A stretch of 56,834 bases of DNA from an uncultured Actinomycetes bacterium (GCA_903895995.1 CAITVX010000028.1:1-56834), one strand, 5' to 3'. Positions 1 to 8,487 are shown, numbered from the stretch's first letter. The notes: generated by a model from the sequence alone, not told the origin. Numbers and translations are program-made.

Positions 1-711
1 ATTGATGGCGAAATTCTTGTTGGCCTTGAAGATGATCAATTAATTCGTATTGCTAACGATGATTCAGTTGTGAAGGCATCTACTCGTGATCTTGCAATCT
101 TGGTTGCTTCAAAGAAGAGCGCTGCAACCACTGTGGCTGCTACCGGTCACATCGCAGCGATGGCAGGAATTACAGTCTTTGCTACGGGCGGCCTAGGTGG
201 TGTTCATCGCGGTGATGGTTTTGATGAATCCGCTGATCTTCGCGCCCTTTCAATCACTCCAATTATTATTGTCTGTGCCGGTGTGAAATCGATCCTTGAT
301 GTCGCAGCTACATTAGAGCGCCTGGAGACTCTCGCGATCCCTGTTCTTGGTTTCCAAACGAATCGATTCCCTGGTTTCTATCTCACCGATTCTGGGTTTG
401 AACTTGAACACCGCGTTGAGAACGTCTCCGAAATTGCATCGATCTGGAAAGAACGTGCAGGTGTAAATACTTCTAATAGCGCCGTTGTCGTTACCAATCC
501 TGTAAAGAAAGAGCTTGATCGTACTTTGCATGATCAACTCCTCGGGGACGGGCTCGCTCTCGCTGATAAAGAACACATCACTGGAAAGGCTGTAACACCA
601 TTCCTGCTTGAATATTTCCACCGTGCAAGTAAAGGTGCGAGCCTTGATGTGAATGTGGATATTATTAAATCGAACTCACTACTAGCTGCTCAGATAGCTA
701 TCGCGTTGTGA
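1..711 (+). CDS. psuG: Pseudouridine-5'-phosphate glycosidase (5'-truncated by window edge)
   Basis: Cleaves the C-C glycosidic bond of pseudouridine 5'-phosphate to uracil and ribose 5-phosphate in the cytoplasm. The frame is open from base 1 (IDGEILVGLEDD...), so the N-terminus lies outside the window and about 236 C-terminal residues are visible; full-length family members have about 300. The visible core FATGGLGGVHRG followed by the FP-rich GFQTNRFPGFY segment is characteristic of the PsuG/IndA family. The stop TGA at 709-711 overlaps the GTG start of the downstream kinase, so the two are translationally coupled, as in other psuK/psuG pairs. PsuG homologues can also form C-nucleosides in antibiotic pathways, but the degradative neighbours favour catabolism. 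Confidence 0.9.
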   Translation: MDGEILVGLEDDQLIRIANDDSVVKASTRDLAILVASKKSAATTVAATGHIAAMAGITVFATGGLGGVHRGDGFDESADLRALSITPIIIVCAGVKSILDVAATLERLETLAIPVLGFQTNRFPGFYLTDSGFELEHRVENVSEIASIWKERAGVNTSNSAVVVTNPVKKELDRTLHDQLLGDGLALADKEHITGKAVTPFLLEYFHRASKGASLDVNVDIIKSNSLLAAQIAIAL

Positions 712-1610
712 GTTCAATCCTCTGTATTGGCGATTCCATGATGGATATCAGCACAATCATTGAATCCGATACTCATTTCGAAGGTGACACCAGCGCTTCA
801 ATCACAACCCAGGGTGGCGGAGCAGCAGCGAATGTAGCTACCTGGTTGGCTCATTTAGGTGAAGATGCCTATCTGGTCAGCCGCATAGGTGATGATGCAC
901 ATGGAGATGCTTTACAGAAAGAATTCAATCAGTATGGAGTTCGCCATTCTGGAATCAAGCATCCAGATGAGAAGACTGGCATTGTGGTCATTCTTGTCTC
1001 ACCCAATGGTGAACGCACGATGTTCCCCGATTCGGGATCGAATTCAAAGCTCAGCTCAAATGACCTGCCTCCACTCGATGGATTTGAAGCCGCATATATC
1101 TCTGGCTATCCCCTCATTAATCCACGTTCACGGGCGAATGTGCTCGCAATGATTGACCAACTTAAAAGCGCTGGAATCACTTTGATCATCGATCCAGGAA
1201 CTGTTGGAGCTCTTCAAAAGATTCCTTTCCAGACAATCTACGAGTGGTTAGCCCTCTTTGATGTAGCGATCTTGAATGAGAGCGAGGCACTCTTTATTTC
1301 TCAGAAGTCAGAGTTGGAGGCGGCACTGACAATGCTGGCAGCCATCACTCCCGTTGTTGTCGTGAAACGTGGATCAGCGGGTTCGGCATCTATCCATGAA
1401 AAAAATGTCATTGCGTATATGCCTGTTGAAAAAGTGGATGCCCTTGATACAACGGGCGCCGGAGATGCCTTTACTGCAGGATTTATCTCTGAATGGCTGA
1501 GATCGAAGGAGATCGATAGCGCAATGAAAGTTGGGGGCGATAATGGTCGCTTGTGTATTCAATCTATTGGCGCTCGTCCTCCTCTGGGAGCTATTGGAAA
1601 AGGCAAGTAG
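708..1610 (+). CDS. psuK: PfkB-family kinase, probable pseudouridine kinase
   Basis: A 300-residue PfkB/ribokinase-fold kinase. It has the N-terminal GDSMMDI strand, the glycine-rich GGGAAANVA substrate-binding segment near residues 37-45, and the C-terminal PfkB signature DTTGAGDAF at 247-255, where D253 is the expected catalytic base. It starts at GTG 708, overlapping the psuG stop by 4 bases. Next to psuG the best guess is phosphorylation of pseudouridine to pseudouridine 5'-phosphate. Sequence alone does not exclude a ribokinase or other nucleoside kinase role. A clearer ribokinase lies at 19656-20588, which leaves the pseudouridine role for this copy. Confidence 0.8.
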   Translation: MSSILCIGDSMMDISTIIESDTHFEGDTSASITTQGGGAAANVATWLAHLGEDAYLVSRIGDDAHGDALQKEFNQYGVRHSGIKHPDEKTGIVVILVSPNGERTMFPDSGSNSKLSSNDLPPLDGFEAAYISGYPLINPRSRANVLAMIDQLKSAGITLIIDPGTVGALQKIPFQTIYEWLALFDVAILNESEALFISQKSELEAALTMLAAITPVVVVKRGSAGSASIHEKNVIAYMPVEKVDALDTTGAGDAFTAGFISEWLRSKEIDSAMKVGGDNGRLCIQSIGARPPLGAIGKGK

Positions 1611-1630
1611 GAGCCATAGAATTGGAATCT

Positions 1631-2026
1631 ATGAATACAGAGACTATTAATTGGAATCAGATTCACGACCTTGCAAAAGAGGCGATGAAGAAGGCATACG
1701 CACCATATTCAAAATTCCCAGTCGGAGTAGCCGCCCTCGTCAGTGATGGACGGCTTATCAGCGGATGTAACGTTGAAAATGCGAGCTATGGTCTTGGCTT
1801 GTGCGCAGAGTGCAGCTTGGTTTCGGCTCTCGTCACTTCTGGTGGTGGACGCCTAGTAGCGATTGTCTGTGTAGATGGCGCCGGAAACTTCCTTGCACCA
1901 TGTGGTCGTTGCCGCCAACTTCTCTTTGAGCACGGCGGAAATGATGCACTTTTGATGACTCCCGATGGGCCTCAAACTATGGCAGCGATGTTGCCATGGG
2001 CCTTCGGACCGGATGACCTTCTCTAA
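1631..2026 (+). CDS. cdd: Cytidine deaminase
   Basis: Zinc-dependent deamination of cytidine and deoxycytidine to uridine and deoxyuridine. The 131-residue product matches the small homotetrameric class. Zinc ligands are C58 (CAEC motif, with proton-shuttle E60), C91 and C94 (PCGRCRQ); NVENASYG at 48-54 binds the ribose. ATG 1631 gives the usual short N-terminus before the YAPYSKFPVG motif. An in-frame TTG at 1622 is better spaced (8 bases) from an AGGAG at 1609-1613 and could be the true start, adding three residues. The gene follows psuK by about 20 bases and abuts add, and it feeds the two uridine phosphorylases of the island. Confidence 0.93.
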   Translation: MNTETINWNQIHDLAKEAMKKAYAPYSKFPVGVAALVSDGRLISGCNVENASYGLGLCAECSLVSALVTSGGGRLVAIVCVDGAGNFLAPCGRCRQLLFEHGGNDALLMTPDGPQTMAAMLPWAFGPDDLL

Positions 2027-3112
2027 ATGACTCTCCTACTTTCTTCAGAACAGATCGCCGCAGCACCAAAAGTACTTTTACATGATCACAACGATGGTGG
2101 CCTACGTCCACAGTCGGTGATTGAGATGGCGCAAGAATCTGGTTACACAAAACTCCCCTTCATGGAGGCAGGCCGACTTGGTAAATGGTTTGTCGAAGCT
2201 TGTAGCGAAGGAACACTCGAGCTCTATCTAGAGACCTTTGAGCACACAATTTCTTTGATGCAAACGGCAGAGCAGATTATTCGAGTTGGCCGTGAATGTG
2301 CGATCGATCTTGCTCGTAGTGGTGTTGTCTATGCTGAAGTTCGCGGAGCCCCCGAGCTCTTCACTCGCAAGGGTTTAACTATCGACCAGGTTATTGAATA
2401 TACGGTCGAGGGTTACAAGCAAGGAATGGCCGAAGCAAAGAATGAAGGTCGCACAATTCGTGTAGAAGGTCTGCTCTGTGCAATGCGCCAAAATCATCTT
2501 GGATTTGAAATCGCGGAGAAAGTCGTCAAGTACAAAGGTAAAGGCATTGTTGGCTTTGATATTGCCGGCCCTGAAATGGGATTCCCTCCTACAGATCACA
2601 TCAAGGCCTTTAATTATCTCCGTGAGAATGGAGCGCACTACACAATCCATGCGGGCGAGGCTGCTCCGGTCGAATCAATCTCACTCGCCGTTCGCGAGTG
2701 CAAGACAGAGCGAATTGGCCACGGAATCCGCCTAATAGACGACATCACATTCACGCCAGGAGAAGCGAAATTTGGCTCTTTAGCTCAGGAAATCTTCGAT
2801 AAGCAGATTGCTCTTGAGATGGCCCCTACCTCTAACGTTCAAACCGGTGGAGCTGCATCGTATGAGACCCACCCAATTGGAATAATGAAAGAACTCGGTT
2901 TCAATGTAACGATCAATACTGATAACCGCTTGATGAGCGATACATCAATGATTCGCGAGATGACTGAGATTGCAACGGCTTTCTCGTGGGAACTCCAAGA
3001 TCTTCAAGATGTCACTGAGAATGCCATCAACTCTGCATTTATCAGCGCTGACGAGATCAAAGATATCCTTGAAAATCAGATCCGCCCTGGCTACGAAAAG
3101 TTAGGTGCATGA
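2027..3112 (+). CDS. add: Adenosine deaminase
   Basis: Hydrolytic deamination of adenosine/deoxyadenosine to inosine/deoxyinosine. The 361-residue length fits the bacterial Add family. The metal-binding HxH motif is HDHNDGGLRP (H19, H21), followed by YTIHAGE (third His plus catalytic Glu), RIGHG, and INTDNRLMS, which carries the late metal-binding Asp. The NTDNRLMS form, rather than NTDDP, is typical of actinobacterial Add. ATG 2027 directly follows the cdd stop, and the TGA overlaps the P450 start by 4 bases. Inosine made here is a natural substrate for the nucleoside hydrolases of the island. Confidence 0.94.
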   Translation: MTLLLSSEQIAAAPKVLLHDHNDGGLRPQSVIEMAQESGYTKLPFMEAGRLGKWFVEACSEGTLELYLETFEHTISLMQTAEQIIRVGRECAIDLARSGVVYAEVRGAPELFTRKGLTIDQVIEYTVEGYKQGMAEAKNEGRTIRVEGLLCAMRQNHLGFEIAEKVVKYKGKGIVGFDIAGPEMGFPPTDHIKAFNYLRENGAHYTIHAGEAAPVESISLAVRECKTERIGHGIRLIDDITFTPGEAKFGSLAQEIFDKQIALEMAPTSNVQTGGAASYETHPIGIMKELGFNVTINTDNRLMSDTSMIREMTEIATAFSWELQDLQDVTENAINSAFISADEIKDILENQIRPGYEKLGA

Positions 3113-4290
3113 TGATTGATTTCACAGATATCAATGTCATTAACGATCCTTATCCCCATCTTGCTGAACTTCGTAAAAATGGAAAACCTATATGGCACGA
3201 TGGACTTGGACTATTCCTTGCACCCAATCATCGCGATGCAAATGAGGTTCTACGAAATAAATCATTAGGAAGAATCTTCACTCCTAAGCTTCCAGAAGCC
3301 GAATGGGATGTCTTCAATTATCTCCACGCTGACTCAATCCTTGATAGCGAACCCCCAAAGCACACTCGTCTTCGCTCTCTCGTGATGAAGGCATTCAATA
3401 AAAATAGAATCGAAGGGTTGCGTCCTGCAATTACTCGGTTAACGCAGGAGTTGCTCGATGGCATCGAAGCAAAAAATGGAGAGTTCGATCTCATCGCAGA
3501 TTATGCAGAACCTCTGCCAGTAAAGGTGATTGCAGCGCTCCTTGGATTCCCACCTAGTGATGAACACTTACTTCGTCCATGGTCCCAAGCAATTGTGAAG
3601 ATGTATGAGGTAAACCCTTCTGCAACCCACAAAGAGGAGGCGCGAAAAGCAGCATCAGAGTTTGCAGAATATGTGCATGGATTGATGCTCGAGCGTAAGG
3701 CAAAGCCTGCCGATGATCTGATCACCGAGCTTGCTCAAGTCGAAGAGGCTGGCGAGAAGCTCTCTACCCACGAATTAATCGCGACATGTGTGCTCCTGCT
3801 CAACGCTGGCCATGAGGCGAGCGTTAATGGCTTTGGCAATGGCATGGTTGCGGCTTATCAGAACCCTTCTCAATGGGAACTTTTAAAGAGCAAACCAGCC
3901 GAGGTATCAACTACTGCCGTCGAGGAATTTCTCCGTTTTGATGCTCCCCTGCATTTCTTTGATCGAACAGCTACTCAAGATACGCAAGTTGGCGGAGTAG
4001 ATATCAAGCAAGGCCAGAAGATAGTAAGCCTCCTCGGATCAGCAAATAGAGATGAAGAGGTCTTTGCCAATGCAGACACTATGGATATTACGCGCGATCC
4101 AAATCCTCATATTGGATTTGGTGCAGGTATTCATTTTTGCATAGGTGCTCCATTAGCCCGTTTGGAGATGGGAATTTCACTCCCTGAACTCTTCGAACGG
4201 TTCCCAACTCTTGAATTGGATGGAAATCCAGTTCGGAGACCGACATTCTCATTACGAGGATACGAATCAGTTCCAGCGAGGGTGGTATGA
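3109..4290 (+). CDS. Cytochrome P450 (soluble bacterial CYP, substrate unknown)
   Basis: A 393-residue bacterial P450 without a membrane anchor. The haem-binding loop FGAGIHFCIG carries the thiolate ligand C344. The K-helix ExxR is E273-F-L-R276. The I-helix reads AGHEAS at 233-238, so the usual Thr of the acid-alcohol pair is Ala (A237), with Ser following, as known for P450eryF. Normal electron and proton delivery may therefore depend on the substrate. Its start overlaps the add stop by 4 bases and its stop overlaps the nucleoside hydrolase start by 4, so it is translated as part of the nucleoside operon. No ferredoxin or ferredoxin reductase was recognised in the window. Function is unknown; oxidation of a modified nucleoside or base is a hypothesis from context only. 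Confidence 0.9.
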   Translation: MMIDFTDINVINDPYPHLAELRKNGKPIWHDGLGLFLAPNHRDANEVLRNKSLGRIFTPKLPEAEWDVFNYLHADSILDSEPPKHTRLRSLVMKAFNKNRIEGLRPAITRLTQELLDGIEAKNGEFDLIADYAEPLPVKVIAALLGFPPSDEHLLRPWSQAIVKMYEVNPSATHKEEARKAASEFAEYVHGLMLERKAKPADDLITELAQVEEAGEKLSTHELIATCVLLLNAGHEASVNGFGNGMVAAYQNPSQWELLKSKPAEVSTTAVEEFLRFDAPLHFFDRTATQDTQVGGVDIKQGQKIVSLLGSANRDEEVFANADTMDITRDPNPHIGFGAGIHFCIGAPLARLEMGISLPELFERFPTLELDGNPVRRPTFSLRGYESVPARVV

Positions 4291-5222
4291 AAACTTTTAT
4301 TCTTGATGTAGATACCGGTGTAGATGATGCATTCGCAATTCTCTTTGCTGCAAGGCACCCAGAGATTAATCTCATCGGCGTTACATGCGTAGATGGCAAT
4401 ACAAATCTTAAGCAAGTAGTCATCAATACACTCAAAGTTCTTGATGCATCTGAAGCTGGTGCCATCCCAGTAGGTGTTGGAGCTACTCGCCCTCTTATCG
4501 ATGAACCTCGTTATGCAGAGCATGTACATGGTGCTGATGGGCTCGCCGATTTAGGTGCCCCTGAATCAAAGAGAGTCGTTGATAAGCGACCTGCAGTCGA
4601 GCTATTACGCGACCTTATTGAAGGTTCAAAAGATCCAGTAACACTTATTCCACTGGCCCCTTTGACCAATATCGCCCTTTTCTTACGCTCATTCCCAGAA
4701 ACTGCAAAGAAGATCGAGCGCATCGTCATCATGGGTGGATCTGCCTCGGTAGGTAATGCAACCGCAACAGCAGAGTTCAATATTTGGCACGATCCAGAGT
4801 CAGCAGCAATCGTCTTTAATAGTGGAATTCCTATCACTATGTATGGTCTTGATGTCTTTATGCAGTTGCGTATGAATGCAGAACATGGAAAATCTCTCAT
4901 CGCTTCAGGACATGCGCCTTCAGTATTCGGTGGCCAGCTCATTAAGACTATGTGTGAGCGCTTGGGTTATGAGATCACTCTCGGAGATTACGGCGCAGTT
5001 GCGACCGCTCTATTCCCAGAGCTGACAAAGACTGAACGCTTCCGCGTCGGAGTAGATACAACTTTCGGGCCTAACCGAGGTATGACTGTCTGCGATCGTC
5101 GTGAAAAGTATGCCCAAGAAGGAGATCCGAACTTCGCTGGGGAAGCCTTCGTTGACGTTGTAATGGAGATTGATGTCGAAGCGATGCGCAATCTTTGGAT
5201 TGAAACTATCTCACGTAGTTAA
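4287..5222 (+). CDS. Inosine/uridine-preferring nucleoside hydrolase (copy 1)
   Basis: Hydrolyses the N-glycosidic bond of ribonucleosides to base plus ribose. The 311-residue protein has the N-terminal calcium-binding signature DVDTGVDDA (D7, D9, D13, D14), the PLAPLTNIALFL segment and IVIMGGSA, all hallmarks of the IUNH family. Base specificity cannot be assigned from these motifs. ATG 4287 overlaps the P450 stop by 4 bases, and this is the last gene of the plus-strand operon. Its stop overlaps the end of the converging ALDH-like gene by 4 bases. It is one of four IUNH paralogues in the window (others at 8501, 10908 and 21987). Confidence 0.93.
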   Translation: MKTFILDVDTGVDDAFAILFAARHPEINLIGVTCVDGNTNLKQVVINTLKVLDASEAGAIPVGVGATRPLIDEPRYAEHVHGADGLADLGAPESKRVVDKRPAVELLRDLIEGSKDPVTLIPLAPLTNIALFLRSFPETAKKIERIVIMGGSASVGNATATAEFNIWHDPESAAIVFNSGIPITMYGLDVFMQLRMNAEHGKSLIASGHAPSVFGGQLIKTMCERLGYEITLGDYGAVATALFPELTKTERFRVGVDTTFGPNRGMTVCDRREKYAQEGDPNFAGEAFVDVVMEIDVEAMRNLWIETISRS

Positions 5223-6058
5223 ATTCCGATTGGGTGCCAGACAGTCTTGTTCTCCATAAAGGCAAGGACTCGTTGAGGCGTCTGATCACCCTTAAATGCG
5301 AAGATGCGTTTAAGGTTTTCAACTCCCTCTAGGCGAGCTTCCTTCTCTTGAGTCGCTGAAAGCCCTGATGCATCAATGGCATCTACATCCATATGCGATG
5401 CCATCCATGGAGCAAGTTCTGCAGTGATGCCTGTAAGAATGTTTACGACTCCCCCAGGGATATCACTTGTTGCAAGAACCTCACTCAACGAGATTGCAGG
5501 GAGTGGGAATTTTTCGCTTGCGACAAGAATCGCAGTATTTCCAGCAGCAAGTACTGGAGCGAGGCTTTGTACGAGACCGAGGAGTGAACTCTTCTGTGGT
5601 GCAAATACTCCTACAACGCCCATCGCTTCAGGTGTTGTGAAGTTATAAAAGGAGCCTGAGACAGGGTTTGTAGCGCCGTAGATTGTGCTGATCTTGTCGC
5701 ACCAACCGGAGTACCAGACCCATAGATCGATAGCTTCTTCAACCTGTTTCTTCGCAGCTGCAGGAGTTACTCCTTCAAGAGCAACAATCTCATCTACAAA
5801 TTGAGATGTACGTCCTTCCATAATTTCTGCAACACGATAGAGAATTTGAGCACGATTAAATGCGGTAGCACCGCTCCACCCTGCTTGTGCGGCGCGCGCA
5901 GCAACAACTGCATCGCGCAGATCTTTTCGTGAAGCTTGTGATGGGTTTGCGATAAATACACCTTTGGAGTTATTCACTTCATAGGAGCGGCCAGATTCAC
6001 TTCGTGGGAATGCTCCCCCGATGTAGAGCTTGTAAGTCTTCTTCACATCGATACGCAT
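5219..6058 (-). CDS. Truncated, non-catalytic aldehyde dehydrogenase-like subunit (ALDH16 C-domain-like)
   Basis: A 279-residue ALDH-fold protein, far shorter than the roughly 480-residue norm. The N-terminal half aligns by eye with the ALDH NAD-binding domain: an LYIGGAF start, a GVVGVFAP segment and LAAGNTAILVASE. The PWNFP motif is replaced by APQKS, so the oxyanion Asn is lost. The whole catalytic domain with its Cys and ELGG Glu is absent, and the sequence goes almost straight to a C-terminal tail. This is unlikely to be a random deletion, because the frame is intact and the start overlaps the catalytic ALDH stop as TAATG. Size and content match the non-catalytic second domain of ALDH16, so it is probably a structural partner of the preceding enzyme. 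Confidence 0.8.
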   Translation of the reverse strand: MRIDVKKTYKLYIGGAFPRSESGRSYEVNNSKGVFIANPSQASRKDLRDAVVAARAAQAGWSGATAFNRAQILYRVAEIMEGRTSQFVDEIVALEGVTPAAAKKQVEEAIDLWVWYSGWCDKISTIYGATNPVSGSFYNFTTPEAMGVVGVFAPQKSSLLGLVQSLAPVLAAGNTAILVASEKFPLPAISLSEVLATSDIPGGVVNILTGITAELAPWMASHMDVDAIDASGLSATQEKEARLEGVENLKRIFAFKGDQTPQRVLAFMENKTVWHPIGI

Positions 6059-7497
6059 TAGTGAACTCCCTTCAAATATGCAGCCAGTCCATGACGACCA
6101 CCTTCGCGGCCCCAGCCAGATTCTTTATAACCACCGAATGGGCTCGCTGGATCAAATTTATTAAATGTATTTGCCCAAATGACGCCTGCCTTCAAATGCT
6201 TTGCTGTCCACAAAATGCGGGATCCCTTATCGGTCCAGATTCCTGCAGAGAGTCCAAATGGAGTGTTATTCGCCTTCTCAATCGCCTCCTGTGGGGTGCG
6301 GAAGGAGATGACAGAGAGGACTGGTCCAAAGATCTCTTCACGCGCAATTCGATTTGCTTGAGTCACACCAGTAAAGAATGTTGGTGGGTACCAGAAACCC
6401 TTTGCTGGAAGATCGCATGCTGGGCTCCAACGTTCTGCACCTTCTGCATCTCCAGAGTCAACAAGCTCACGAATCTTTGCTAACTGAGCTGCCGAGTTGA
6501 TAGCACCGAGATCAGTGTTCTTATCGAGCGGATCTCCCACTCGGATTAAGGCCATGCGGCGCTTCAATTTCTCGAGTAGTTCTTCTTGAATATTCTCTTG
6601 AACGAGAAGCCTTGAACCTGCGCAGCAGACATGGCCCTGGTTGAAGAATATGCCGTTGATAATTCCTTCAACGGTCTCATCAATAGGTGCATCTTCAAAG
6701 ACGATATTCGCGCCTTTGCCACCTAATTCAAGGGTCGCAGCTTTTTTGGTGCCAGCAATCGCTCGTGCAATTCCTTTACCGACAGCGGTCGATCCAGTGA
6801 AGGCAATCTTCTGGATATCTTTGTGGTTAACGATGAGTGAACCTGTCTTGCCATCACCAGTAACGATATTGACTACACCAGCTGGCAATCCTGCTTGTTG
6901 GCAAACTTCAGCGAAGAGAAGTGCAGTCAGCGGAGTTGTCTCTGCTGGTTTCAATACAACAGTGTTACCAGTGGCAAGTGCTGGGGCAATCTTCCATGAC
7001 AACATCAAGAGTGGGAAGTTCCACGGAATGATCTGACCTACAACGCCATGGGGCTTTGGGTTGCTTCCCATTCCTGCATGTTCTAATTTGTCAGCCCATC
7101 CGGCGTGATAGAAAAAATGTGCCGCGGCAAGAGGAATATCTACATCTCGAGTTTCACGGATTGGCTTTCCATTGTCCATTGACTCAAGGACAGCGAACTC
7201 ACGTGCACGCTCTTGCAGAATGCGTGCGATACGGAATAAGTATTTGCCTCTCTCACTTGCAGGCATCTTTGACCAAATCTTCTTGTAAGCCTCATTCGCT
7301 GCGGCTACCGCCTTATTTACATCTGCTTCTGATGCATAGGCGACCTTTGCAAGGTGCTGCTCATTAGATGGGTTGATCGTGGCAAAGCTCTTTCCATCTT
7401 TGGCTGGTACAAATTTTCCATTAATAAAGAGGCCGTATTCTGGCTTTAACTTCACTACAGCCGTTGATTCGGGAGCGGGGGCATATTCAAAGGTCAT
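6058..7497 (-). CDS. NAD(P)-dependent aldehyde dehydrogenase, catalytic
   Basis: Oxidises an aldehyde to the acid with NAD(P). The 479-residue protein has all ALDH landmarks: PWNFP with N160, FTGSTAVGK at 233-241, ELGGKGAN with general base E257, and FFNQGHVCCAG with catalytic C291. A conserved EEIFGPVLSV region follows. It lies 2 bases downstream of deoC, so acetaldehyde released by deoxyribose-phosphate aldolase is a plausible substrate; this is an inference. Its TAA stop shares a base with the ATG of the truncated ALDH-like gene. The two together (479 + 279 residues) match the size and domain order of a one-chain ALDH16. Confidence 0.92.
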   Translation of the reverse strand: MTFEYAPAPESTAVVKLKPEYGLFINGKFVPAKDGKSFATINPSNEQHLAKVAYASEADVNKAVAAANEAYKKIWSKMPASERGKYLFRIARILQERAREFAVLESMDNGKPIRETRDVDIPLAAAHFFYHAGWADKLEHAGMGSNPKPHGVVGQIIPWNFPLLMLSWKIAPALATGNTVVLKPAETTPLTALLFAEVCQQAGLPAGVVNIVTGDGKTGSLIVNHKDIQKIAFTGSTAVGKGIARAIAGTKKAATLELGGKGANIVFEDAPIDETVEGIINGIFFNQGHVCCAGSRLLVQENIQEELLEKLKRRMALIRVGDPLDKNTDLGAINSAAQLAKIRELVDSGDAEGAERWSPACDLPAKGFWYPPTFFTGVTQANRIAREEIFGPVLSVISFRTPQEAIEKANNTPFGLSAGIWTDKGSRILWTAKHLKAGVIWANTFNKFDPASPFGGYKESGWGREGGRHGLAAYLKGVH

Positions 7498-7499
7498 CG

Positions 7500-8438
7500 T
7501 TAGTCCAATGTGACGTAGTTAGGGCCCGCATAGTGGCCATCCCGGATCTTCATTCTTTGGAGCAGTAAATCATTAAGAAGCGCGCTTGCACCGATTCTAA
7601 AGAGTTGTGGGTTGAGCCATTCTGGGCCAGCAGTCTCGTTCACAAGAACAAGCTGCTTGATGGCATCTTTTGTATTACGGATTCCACCCGCTGGCTTTAC
7701 GCCAATCTTCTTGCCGGTCATCGCGTAATAGTCACGAACAGCCTCAAGCATGATGAGTACGACTGGGGCTGTGGCTGCTGGGGTTACTTTTCCAGTGCTT
7801 GTCTTGATGAAATCAGCGCCTGCCGCCATCGCCAAGAATGAAGCTTTGCGGACATTGTCATAAGTAACGAGCTCGCCAGTTTCAAGAATCACTTTTAAAT
7901 GAGCTTTATCGCCACAAATGCCTTTAATAAATTCAATTTCACTAAATACCTTTGCAAGGTTTCCTGAGAGAAAAGCGCCGCGGTCAATAACCATATCAAT
8001 CTCTTGGGCACCGCTTGCGATGGCATCCTCTGTATCGCGCTGCTTTACATCCAACGATGCGCGGCCAGAAGGAAAAGCTGTCGATACGGCAGCTACAGGA
8101 ATATCGTGGCCACCACTTGCATCAAGTTGATCACGAGCAATCTTTACCATGTCGTTGTAAACACAGATTGCGCCAACATGAGGAACCGTTGGATCACTCG
8201 GGTCAGGGCGAACTGCTTTTGTGCAAATCGCTCGAACTTTACCCGGAGTATCGGCGCCTTCAAGAGTTGTTAAGTCAATCATCGAGATAGCGATATCAAT
8301 CGCCCAGACTTTACTTGAGGTCTTTATGCTTCTAGTCGCCAACATCGCAGCTCTTGCATCCGCACCAACTTGGTCGACGGGAGAAAGGGTTCGTAAGAAA
8401 CTTTTTATCGAACTCTCTGAACCGTCGGTCAAGATCAT
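7500..8438 (-). CDS. deoC: Deoxyribose-phosphate aldolase
   Basis: Splits 2-deoxyribose 5-phosphate into glyceraldehyde 3-phosphate and acetaldehyde. The 312-residue class I aldolase (longer eukaryote/actinobacterial type) has the Schiff-base lysine K212 in ADFIKTSTGK, the second active-site lysine K248 in GVKPAGG, and D148 in QEIDMVID. ATG 8438 is preceded by TAGGAT at -12 to -7; this can be read as a -10 box for a leaderless message or, less well, as a poor Shine-Dalgarno. It heads a three-gene unit with the two ALDH genes and is divergent from nucleoside hydrolase 2. It links deoxynucleoside breakdown to glycolysis. Confidence 0.94.
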   Translation of the reverse strand: MILTDGSESSIKSFLRTLSPVDQVGADARAAMLATRSIKTSSKVWAIDIAISMIDLTTLEGADTPGKVRAICTKAVRPDPSDPTVPHVGAICVYNDMVKIARDQLDASGGHDIPVAAVSTAFPSGRASLDVKQRDTEDAIASGAQEIDMVIDRGAFLSGNLAKVFSEIEFIKGICGDKAHLKVILETGELVTYDNVRKASFLAMAAGADFIKTSTGKVTPAATAPVVLIMLEAVRDYYAMTGKKIGVKPAGGIRNTKDAIKQLVLVNETAGPEWLNPQLFRIGASALLNDLLLQRMKIRDGHYAGPNYVTLD

Positions 8439-8444
8439 GTTGTT

Positions 8445-8450
8445 ATCCTA
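8445..8450 (-). promoter_or_regulatory. Candidate leaderless -10 element of deoC
   Basis: TAGGAT on the minus strand occupies -12 to -7 relative to the deoC ATG, so transcription would start at or beside the start codon. No convincing -35 hexamer was found at 16-18 bases. The call rests on the same spacing recurring at other operon heads in the window. Confidence 0.45.
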
Positions 8451-8487
8451 TCTTGCCGATACCTGGCCATGTAAGAGGATTTAGATA

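Noticed and set aside
708-1610. First PfkB kinase as the island's ribokinase
   Set aside because: The gene at 19656 has the more typical ribokinase motif GFGGKGANQ, and this one is coupled to psuG, which favours pseudouridine kinase. It is not excluded.
1-5222. C-nucleoside antibiotic biosynthetic cluster (PsuG homologue, kinase, deaminases, P450)
   Set aside because: PsuG-family enzymes do make C-nucleoside antibiotics and P450s are common in such clusters. No assembly, resistance or tailoring genes were seen, and the neighbours are importers, hydrolases and phosphorylases. Catabolism is simpler.
5219-6058. Short ALDH gene as a decaying pseudogene
   Set aside because: The frame is intact, the start is tightly coupled to the catalytic ALDH stop, and size and content match the second domain of ALDH16. 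A functional subunit is more likely.
6058-7497. Plus-strand open frames antisense to the ALDH genes (for example 6004-6483, 6641-7036)
   Set aside because: They are shadows of clearly conserved minus-strand proteins, with no recognisable motifs and no promoter-like sequence.
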